This document shows, piece by piece, positions 1-5,994 of a DNA stretch of 33,295 bases (the first letter of the stretch is position 1; the number at the start of each line of letters is the position of its first letter). The stretch is from Campylobacteraceae bacterium (lineage in GTDB: Bacteria; Campylobacterota; Campylobacteria; Campylobacterales; Campylobacteraceae). Made by a program: the position numbers and the translations under genes. Under the pieces are notes generated by a model, which did no database searches, was not told the DNA's origin, and saw only the letters and a program-made list of their open reading frames with translations. Location of the stretch: the NCBI GenBank assembly GCA_012519705.1, contig JAAYPR010000019.1:1-33295 (forward strand). Direction: 5' to 3'.

Positions 1-127
1 GCAACTTTCGAGGTTAAAGGCAAAATTGGTATAGTATAAATTTGACCCTTTGGGTATTGAAACTAAAAGCAGAGCGTGACATTTTATTCCTATCACAGTA
101 TAAATTTGACCCTTTGGGTATTGAAAC
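1..127 (+). CRISPR. Distal end of a type I-B CRISPR array (continues off the left edge)
   Basis: Two identical 30-base repeats lie at 34-63 and 98-127. Each begins GTATAAATTTG and ends GGTATTGAAAC, with a small hairpin core ACCC-TTT-GGGT. The bases before the first repeat (at least 33), the spacer at 64-97 (34) and the stretch at 128-162 (35) are unrelated to one another, as spacers should be. The ATTGAAAC 3' end is the usual 8-base crRNA 5' handle of type I-B systems, so the array is read on the plus strand and its leader lies outside the window to the left. Only the oldest, leader-distal spacers are visible. A decayed repeat follows at 163. Confidence 0.93.
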
Positions 128-162
128 CAGTCAACAGGTGCTTTGAAGAGTGGGCGAAGATA

Positions 163-192
163 GTAAAAATTAACCCCCCTAAGCAATTAAAA
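163..192 (+). repeat. Degenerate terminal CRISPR repeat
   Basis: This stretch lies exactly one spacer length (35 bases) after the last intact repeat. By hand alignment without gaps it matches 18 of 30 repeat positions, including the opening GTA and AAATT and the CCC of the core. The GGG that forms the repeat hairpin is lost and the 3' handle has become AATTAAAA. Decay of the leader-distal repeat is common in CRISPR arrays. I infer that the spacer at 128-162 may no longer yield a mature crRNA 3' end. Confidence 0.6.
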
Positions 193-263
193 TCAAAAAA
201 TCAAAATTTAATATAAACAGTTTATCAGGTCAAGCCACATAAAAAAACAAAAAAGGATAAAAT

Positions 264-497
264 ATGAACAATGAAAACATAGCCAAAATAGCTTGCAAAA
301 AGCTGAGCATAACACAAAAAGAGTTAGCACAACGCATAGGAATGAACCCGGATAGTTTAAATAACGCCATAAATAAAAATAAAATTAGCAAAATGACCCA
401 AAATTCTATAAGGCTCATACTTGAAAACGAGAGTTTAAAAAATGAGCTCAAAAAATATGAAGCCTTCAAAAGCACTTTAAGAGAGACATTGCTGTAA
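264..497 (+). CDS. Small HTH (Cro/CI-like) DNA-binding protein
   Basis: A 77-residue protein. Residues about 16-40 (SITQKELAQRIGMNPDSL) fit the helix-turn-helix of the XRE/Cro family: a Q-x-x-LA helix, a turn at G, then a recognition helix. Residues about 46-75 are rich in Leu, Lys and Glu and look like a coiled coil for dimerisation. The start follows AAAAAGGATAAAAT, a good ribosome binding site. The gene sits between the array end and cas6, on the same strand. A role in controlling the cas genes or the array is a guess from position only. It could equally be a remnant regulator of a mobile element. Confidence 0.7.
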   Translation: MNNENIAKIACKKLSITQKELAQRIGMNPDSLNNAINKNKISKMTQNSIRLILENESLKNELKKYEAFKSTLRETLL

Positions 498-602
498 AGA
501 TATGCAATGAATTTATCAACCATTAAATGCACTGAGGCAAAATGGAAAATCTAATAAATAATTAGATTTAATTATAAAGCCAATCATAAAAAAAGGTAGA
601 AT

Positions 603-1274
603 ATGCTCATTATAAAATCAAGAGTTCCATCTAAAAACTTGCAAATTTACAAAGGACTTTCACAGCTAATTCAAGGCTTTTTATACTCAAACTTACCAGC
701 AAAAGAGCATGTAGGATACAGACATAGTAGTGGTAAAGTTTTTAGAAAAACGAACTTTTGTTTTAGCTATTTTGATGGAAATTTAGAGATAAAATTTACC
801 GCCTTGGAAAAAGAGCTAGAGGAGCAACTCGCTATAAATGTCCTAAAAAACGGTCTAAAATTAGGTGAAATTCATCTGCTTGACACGGCTATAAATTTGA
901 GCGAACATAGAACTGAAAAAACCGAAGCGAAACTAAAAGGCTACGCGGCTTGCAATGTAAAGGGCTTTTTAGATAAAAAGGTGTTTTTAGAGCCAATTGA
1001 CTCTAGGCATCTTGAGATTATGACAACAAATTTGCTTCAAAAATATGAAACGTTTTATGGCTCTTCTTATAACGGCGAGCTTGAGATAGAACTTTTGTGG
1101 CAGGACTTTGAGCGTTTCCGTAAGTTCTACTATGGAAATAACAAAAACTATATGAAAGCTTGGCTTGGAATTTGGAGCATGAAAGCTGACAACGAACTCA
1201 TAAATTTAGCTCTAAGCACAGGACTTGGAAGCGGGGTTATGAGCTATGGGTGTGGGTTTATGGAAGAGGTTTAA
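603..1274 (+). CDS. cas6: Cas6 CRISPR pre-crRNA endoribonuclease (type I-B)
   Basis: A 223-residue protein of the RAMP superfamily. Cas6 cuts the pre-crRNA within each repeat and leaves the 8-base 5' handle. The C-terminal glycine-rich loop typical of Cas6 is present at about 206-218 (GLGSGVMSYGCGF). A histidine at 41, in the stretch YRHSSGKVF, is in the usual region for the catalytic His. The length is normal for the family. The ribosome binding site is AAAAAAAGGTAG. The gene stops 74 bases before cas8b, and a strong promoter lies in that gap, so cas6 can be expressed separately from the effector genes. Confidence 0.9.
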   Translation: MLIIKSRVPSKNLQIYKGLSQLIQGFLYSNLPAKEHVGYRHSSGKVFRKTNFCFSYFDGNLEIKFTALEKELEEQLAINVLKNGLKLGEIHLLDTAINLSEHRTEKTEAKLKGYAACNVKGFLDKKVFLEPIDSRHLEIMTTNLLQKYETFYGSSYNGELEIELLWQDFERFRKFYYGNNKNYMKAWLGIWSMKADNELINLALSTGLGSGVMSYGCGFMEEV

Positions 1275-1293
1275 AATCTATTAATATAGCATT

Positions 1294-1322
1294 TTGACAA
1301 GGCAAAACTTTTTCGGTACAAT
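1294..1322 (+). promoter_or_regulatory. Sigma70 promoter of the cas8b-rarA operon
   Basis: TTGACA at 1294-1299 and TACAAT at 1317-1322 are separated by exactly 17 bases, which is a near-consensus sigma70 promoter. Transcription would start near 1329, about 20 bases before the cas8b ATG at 1349, and the ribosome binding site AGAGG lies in between. It is the best promoter in the CRISPR region and it separates cas6 from the Cascade genes. Confidence 0.8.
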
Positions 1323-1348
1323 TCAAAAATCACAAAAAGAGGTTAAAA

Positions 1349-2719
1349 ATGAGCTTGGCTAAAAAACTATACGACATCGGCAGCTTGGTAACTGATGATG
1401 AGTTTATAGAGCTATTAAAAGTTGATTTTAACCCAGCTGACTACGCCACTTTGTTCATAGACTTTACTATAAAAGATGGCAAAGCAGAGGCAAAACTTCA
1501 AAAATCATCACTTGACAATACAAAAACCCTTTTTACAAAAGCTATCGGCGGGCGTGGGCTAGGATATTACTATCTTTATCCAAATTTTAAATACGACAGT
1601 GAGAGCGACTTATATAAGAAATTTAAAAACTCTTTTCACACCTTTGAGAAATCCGTTCTAGTTTTTGGAGGTGAGAGAAATCACGACTTAATAAAGCCGG
1701 TTGTTGAGTATATAAAAAACTATAACCAAGATGAGCTAGGTTTAAAGAGCTTTGATAAAGGAAACTATCTTTTAGTTTTTGGAGTAAATGGCAAAACCAT
1801 AAGAGAGCTAATGCCTGAAATTAGTTCAAATTTCGCTAGTAATGCCGCATTTTTACACTCAGATTTGGAAGAAAAAGAAGCTATTGATTATATAAGTGGT
1901 AAAAAAGAGCTTTGTGGTTACAATCCAGACGTTAAATTTTTCACTTATGATAACTACCACAAGGGATTTAAACCTCAAATTTTAGACAAACTTCCACTCT
2001 CAAAACAGAGTGCCACTTGCATAAAAAAGGGCTGGATTTACACTATAAATAATCTTAGATTTTATCACAAAGGATTAGAGTATATCATCATCCCTTCACT
2101 TCTCAAATTTGATGAGGTTGCTTATAAAAAGATATTAAACGGCTTAAAAAGGATACAGCAAAGCACTAAAAACCTAGAGGAAAAGTCTATAAAAGAAGAT
2201 AGTTTCATAAGAAGGCTTGAGGCTCAAAGCGAGGGTTTAGTAGGCAATGCCTATCTTGATATCTACTTCACAGAGCTAAATTTAACAAATTTATCAGTTA
2301 GAATTTTTGGTTCGATGGAGGATCTGTTACCAAGCAAGATAAGAGAAGTTGGCTCTAAGATGATGAAGCAAAAAGTTTGTGACTACTACTTGGCAGAGAG
2401 AAAAAAAGAGGGATATTTGTGTTTGGGGGATTATTTTTCTAAAATAGAGCTTTTTACAAGCTTTACAAAAAGCTCTTTGCCAAACAAAGTTTTACAAGAA
2501 AAAATCTACCTAGCAAAACTATTTCTAGGCTATGAAAAGATAGAGCATAAAGAGCTTTTGGATAAATTTGAGCATTACAGAGAGTATGACTTTGAAAACA
2601 AGAAAAAACTAACCGATGAAGGCGTGAAAAACTGGATAGAGTATAGCGATAGTTTTGTGGAAAATGAAGATAGAACGCTTGAGTTTTTGGGTAGTATAAA
2701 TGCGATAAAAAGGAGTTAA
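1349..2719 (+). CDS. cas8b: Cas8b-like large subunit of type I-B Cascade (shortened)
   Basis: A 456-residue protein in the position of the Csh1/TM1802 large subunit, between cas6 and cas7 of Csh2 type. In type I-B the large subunit recognises the PAM and helps load Cas3. I assign it by position, length and general character (many Lys/Tyr/Phe, FGGERNHD and LVFGVNG stretches), not by a decisive motif. I see only isolated cysteines and no CxxC pairs, so the zinc finger of many Cas8b proteins appears absent. Together with the next gene (133 residues) it makes about 590 residues, which is about the size of one-piece TM1802 proteins. The large subunit and its C-terminal part therefore seem to be separate here. 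Confidence 0.8.
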   Translation: MSLAKKLYDIGSLVTDDEFIELLKVDFNPADYATLFIDFTIKDGKAEAKLQKSSLDNTKTLFTKAIGGRGLGYYYLYPNFKYDSESDLYKKFKNSFHTFEKSVLVFGGERNHDLIKPVVEYIKNYNQDELGLKSFDKGNYLLVFGVNGKTIRELMPEISSNFASNAAFLHSDLEEKEAIDYISGKKELCGYNPDVKFFTYDNYHKGFKPQILDKLPLSKQSATCIKKGWIYTINNLRFYHKGLEYIIIPSLLKFDEVAYKKILNGLKRIQQSTKNLEEKSIKEDSFIRRLEAQSEGLVGNAYLDIYFTELNLTNLSVRIFGSMEDLLPSKIREVGSKMMKQKVCDYYLAERKKEGYLCLGDYFSKIELFTSFTKSSLPNKVLQEKIYLAKLFLGYEKIEHKELLDKFEHYREYDFENKKKLTDEGVKNWIEYSDSFVENEDRTLEFLGSINAIKRS

Positions 2720-2720
2720 G

Positions 2721-3122
2721 ATGGAGCTTTTTTCAGAGCAGTTTGAAAAACTAGAGATAGATGAGAAGTTTAAATTTCCCTATTTGGTTGGGGCTTACTC
2801 AAAGGCAATTATTGATAGTTCGTATTTTTCTGACATTTCAAAGGAAAACACCACATTTAAAAAATGGATTTCAAACCAACAACTTATAAAGTCAAATTTG
2901 GTTAAAATTTTTAACAAAGCAAATGAGTTTGAGAGAAAACTTAGGCTTGATAGCGTTAGAAATAGTGACTTATCAGAGCTAGTAACTTCACATTTAGAAA
3001 CAAACTCAAACATAAGAAATAGCGAAGTTTCTTTTTATTTTATAAGAGGCTTTAATGATTATAGAAAATTTAAAAAAGAATTTCCAAGTAAAGAAGGAGA
3101 GAAAAATGACAGCAAAGCATAG
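2721..3122 (+). CDS. Separate small subunit (Cas11b-like), or split-off C-terminus of Cas8b
   Basis: A 133-residue protein, mostly helical in character. It starts one base after the cas8b stop, in another frame, with its own ribosome binding site (AAAAGGAG, five bases before ATG). Its end, around 103-117 (SEVSFYFIRGFNDYRKF), resembles the xxYFxxGY-type ending of one-piece Csh1/Cas8b proteins, and its start (FPYLVGAYSKAII) resembles the beginning of their C-terminal helical domain. In many I-B systems that domain is also made as Cas11b from an internal start. Here it appears to be a free-standing gene. The reading frame is closed upstream (TAA at 2706), so this is not a simple recent frameshift. 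It overlaps the cas7 start by 17 bases. Confidence 0.65.
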   Translation: MELFSEQFEKLEIDEKFKFPYLVGAYSKAIIDSSYFSDISKENTTFKKWISNQQLIKSNLVKIFNKANEFERKLRLDSVRNSDLSELVTSHLETNSNIRNSEVSFYFIRGFNDYRKFKKEFPSKEGEKNDSKA

Positions 3123-3972
3123 TGAGTTACTTTTTATCTGGGATGCCAAAATGACAAATCCAAACGGTGATATGTTAAACGACAACGCCCCAAGATACGA
3201 TGAAACCGATAGAAAAGCCGTAGTTAGCGATGTTAGAGTTAAAAGAACCATAAGAGATGATTTACAAAAGAGAAAAAACAAAGAAATTTTTGTAAACAAC
3301 CCTGAGATAGTCCAGTCCGCTGAGACAAGGTTTAAAGAGCTTCAAAAATCATCAAATTTAAAAGATGAAAGAGAGATTTTTTTAAGCTGTATAGACAACA
3401 GACTTTTTGGCGGAGTTGCCCCAAAGAGCAACATCCAAATCATCGGTTCAGTACAGTTTTCATGGGCGAAGTCGCTTAACCAAACTGAGACGATTTTAGG
3501 TCAAGGAGCAGGTGCTTTTGGAAAAGACGGAAGTGGCAACAAAACCTTTAGAACTGACAACTACCTTCCTTACGCACTTTTTGCGATGTATGGAACGATA
3601 AACTCACTAAGTGCAAAAGACTCAAAAGCAACCGAAGATGATGTAAAAGAGATGTTAGACTCTATGTGGAACGGCACAAAACTTCTAAACACAAGAAGTA
3701 AAATCGGACAAAAACCAAGAATGCTAATGAGAGTGATTTACACAGATACCTATATGATAGGTTTGCTTGATGAGCTAGTACATCTAAAAAACGAAAACTC
3801 AGATGAGATAAGAGAGCTTGGGGAGTGTGAAATTTGCTTTGCGAAACTTATAAAAGCTTTGAATTTAGCTGATAGTTTCATAGAAAAAATCGAAATTTAC
3901 TACGACATCAGCATGGAAGATAAAATCGCACCTTTAAAAGAGCTGAAAAAAGCTGAGCTAAAGGTTTTATAA
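3106..3972 (+). CDS. cas7: Cas7 (Csh2-type) backbone subunit of type I-B Cascade
   Basis: A 288-residue protein. Cas7 polymerises along the crRNA spacer. The N-terminus carries the characteristic Csh2 features: a first strand (SELLFIWDAKMTNPNGDM) followed by NAPRYDE and a conserved basic stretch, SDVRVKRTIRDDL. The middle contains FGGVAPKSN and GQGAGAFG, and the end has a short Lys/Glu tail. I chose the ATG at 3106, preceded by AAGAAGGAGAG, over the longer reading from 3055, whose extra residues only mirror the overlapping previous gene. The stop and the cas5b start share one base (TAATG), so the genes are translationally coupled. Confidence 0.93.
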   Translation: MTAKHSELLFIWDAKMTNPNGDMLNDNAPRYDETDRKAVVSDVRVKRTIRDDLQKRKNKEIFVNNPEIVQSAETRFKELQKSSNLKDEREIFLSCIDNRLFGGVAPKSNIQIIGSVQFSWAKSLNQTETILGQGAGAFGKDGSGNKTFRTDNYLPYALFAMYGTINSLSAKDSKATEDDVKEMLDSMWNGTKLLNTRSKIGQKPRMLMRVIYTDTYMIGLLDELVHLKNENSDEIRELGECEICFAKLIKALNLADSFIEKIEIYYDISMEDKIAPLKELKKAELKVL

Positions 3973-4712
3973 TGTTTGCTTTTAGAGTTTGGAGTAAATT
4001 TGGAGCTTTTAAAGACCCTTTTACCATTAGCCAAAACATAACTCTAAATTTCCCACCTAAAACGGCTATTTCTGGGATGATGGCAGCTATTTTAGGGGAG
4101 AGCGATTTTTTGGAAAAAGAGGAGTTTAGTAGCTTTGGTTACAGCGTTGTTATGGATGGCGAAATCATCAAAAAAAGCTTTTCTCAAAACTACATAAACG
4201 ACTACACAAACAAAACAAACTCGCATTTAGCTAGCCTTGCTAAGCTTGATTTTGAAAAGATAAGTGGCGGTTTTAGAGATACTAAAGCTCCACAAAAACC
4301 AACCAATAGAGAGCTTTTGATAAATCCAACATATACTATTTTTATAAAGGATTTTAAACTTGAAAATGAAATCATCCACAACCTAAAAAATAGACTTTTA
4401 AGATACAATATCTACATGGGAAATAGCGAATTTGCAGCAAATTTTAGCTATATAGAAGTTCTTGATAGCAATCTAAAGGAGTTTGACTATGTGGAGTTGG
4501 ACTCATTTTTAGAGCAGGATTTTGTCTCAAATTTGAAGTTTAAAGAAGGGATTTTTTATAAAAATGCCCTTATCCCAACGAGGCTTGATAAAAACCGCTC
4601 CCCAGTAAGTCAAACAAATCTAATCTACTCATCATCCAAAGTAGCGGTTAAAAGCATCTCAGCTTATGAGATAAAAACAGCTGATAGAACTTATCTTTGT
4701 AGGTTTGTATGA
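3972..4712 (+). CDS. cas5b: Cas5b subunit of type I-B Cascade
   Basis: A 246-residue RAMP protein. Cas5 binds the crRNA 5' handle and anchors the large subunit. The N-terminus reads FRVWSKFGAFKDP, followed by a Pro-rich turn and the helix PPKTAISGMMAAILG, which is the typical Cas5 signature. The protein ends with a strand pair rich in aromatic residues. It overlaps cas7 by one base and the next gene by four (ATGA). In most I-B operons cas3 would follow here. Instead the next gene is rarA, and no HD-nuclease/helicase is seen anywhere in the window. Confidence 0.9.
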   Translation: MFAFRVWSKFGAFKDPFTISQNITLNFPPKTAISGMMAAILGESDFLEKEEFSSFGYSVVMDGEIIKKSFSQNYINDYTNKTNSHLASLAKLDFEKISGGFRDTKAPQKPTNRELLINPTYTIFIKDFKLENEIIHNLKNRLLRYNIYMGNSEFAANFSYIEVLDSNLKEFDYVELDSFLEQDFVSNLKFKEGIFYKNALIPTRLDKNRSPVSQTNLIYSSSKVAVKSISAYEIKTADRTYLCRFV

Positions 4713-5899
4713 GTTTAGCAACTGATTTTAGACCCAAGTTTTTGGATGAAATTTGCGGTCAAAAGCACATCATCGGCAAAGACACCGCCCTTTATAAGCT
4801 GATAAAAAACGGCTCTATCCCACACTCTATGTTTTTTGGACCAGCAGGAAGTGGCAAAACAACTCTTGCCAAAGTTATAGCAAATGAGCTAAATATGGAG
4901 TTTTACGAACTCGACGGCACTAGCTTAAAAGTTGATGAGATAAGGAAAATTCTAGATAGACACAAAGGCACACTTCTAAAACCACTCATTTTTATAGATG
5001 AAGTTCACAGGCTTTCCAAAACCCAGCAAGAAGTCCTGCTCATCCCTATGGAAGCTGGCGACGCCATCATCATCGGGGCAAGCACTGAAAACCCATACTT
5101 TGTTTTAAGTAGTGGGATCCGCTCTCGCTCAATGCTTTTTGAGTTCAAAGAACTAACTGATGACGACCTAACAGAGCTGTTTGTTAGAGTTCAAAACGCT
5201 CTTAAATTTAGCATAGACGATGACGCTAAAAGTTACCTTATCAGCTCAAGTAGTGGCGATGCTAGAGCGATGTTAAATTTACTTGACTTTGCACTAAAGA
5301 TAGACACAAATATAACTCTAAAAACCCTAAAAGAGCTTCGTTCACAGCCCCTAAAAGACGGCGTTAGCAGTGATGACACTCACTACAACCTAGCAAGTGC
5401 TATGATAAAAAGCCTACGTGGAAGCGACATAGACGCTTCTCTTTACTACTTAGCAAGGCTGATTGACGGCGGGGAGAGTGCTGATTTTATAGCAAGAAGG
5501 CTTGTGATATTTGCAAGTGAAGACATCGGAAACGCCACCCCAAACGCACTAACCATAGCTACTAACACACTCACAGCTGTTAGTAAAATTGGCTATCCTG
5601 AAGCTAGGATAATTCTTGCTCAATGCGTTGTCTACCTAGCAAGTTCGCCCAAGTCAAACTCAAGCTATATGGCGATAAACAAAGCCTTAGACTATGTAAA
5701 AAACAGCCCAAAGTTAGCCATCCCAACTCACCTTCTAAACACTCATCCTGATAAAAAGAACTATTTATACCCGCATGACTTTGGTGGCTGGGTGGAGCAA
5801 ACCTACCTAGAAAAGCCTCTTAAATTTTACGAAAGCAAAGGCGTAGCGTTTGAGCAAAAGCTAAATTTATGGCTTGAGATGATAAAAAATAGAAACTAA
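4709..5899 (+). CDS. rarA: Replication-associated recombination protein A (RarA/MgsA AAA+ ATPase)
   Basis: A 396-residue AAA+ ATPase of the RarA/MgsA/WRNIP1 family, which acts at stalled replication forks and interacts with single-strand binding protein. Walker A is GPAGSGKTT at 44-52, Walker B is LIFIDEVHR at 93-101, and sensor 1 is in IIGASTENPYF. An arginine-rich stretch (GIRSRSMLFEF) fits the arginine finger. The C-terminal part has the RarA tetramerisation features, such as ARRLVIFASEDIGNA. The length is normal. The ATG overlaps the cas5b stop (ATGA), so it should be translated together with the Cascade genes. Whether that has meaning or is only the scar of a deleted cas3 cannot be told from one genome. 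Confidence 0.95.
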   Translation: MSLATDFRPKFLDEICGQKHIIGKDTALYKLIKNGSIPHSMFFGPAGSGKTTLAKVIANELNMEFYELDGTSLKVDEIRKILDRHKGTLLKPLIFIDEVHRLSKTQQEVLLIPMEAGDAIIIGASTENPYFVLSSGIRSRSMLFEFKELTDDDLTELFVRVQNALKFSIDDDAKSYLISSSSGDARAMLNLLDFALKIDTNITLKTLKELRSQPLKDGVSSDDTHYNLASAMIKSLRGSDIDASLYYLARLIDGGESADFIARRLVIFASEDIGNATPNALTIATNTLTAVSKIGYPEARIILAQCVVYLASSPKSNSSYMAINKALDYVKNSPKLAIPTHLLNTHPDKKNYLYPHDFGGWVEQTYLEKPLKFYESKGVAFEQKLNLWLEMIKNRN

Positions 5900-5951
5900 G
5901 CTTATTTAAGCTTATATATCTATACTTAGCGGGTATTAAGTTCTTTATCTA

Positions 5952-5957
5952 TATAAT
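5952..5957 (+). promoter_or_regulatory. Probable -10 box (TATAAT) of the STAND-TPR gene
   Basis: TATAAT lies 37 bases before the ATG at 5995, in a T-rich setting like other Campylobacter promoters. No clear -35 box is seen, which is usual in this group. The ribosome binding site AAAAGGGG follows. It implies transcription separate from the cas-rarA operon. Confidence 0.55.
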
Positions 5958-5994
5958 ACACCATTTTAACCACTTACTTCTAAAAGGGGCTGTC

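Noticed and set aside
3055-3105. Longer start for cas7
   Set aside because: The extra 17 residues only mirror the overlapping small-subunit gene; the ATG at 3106 has the good ribosome binding site and matches where Csh2 proteins begin.
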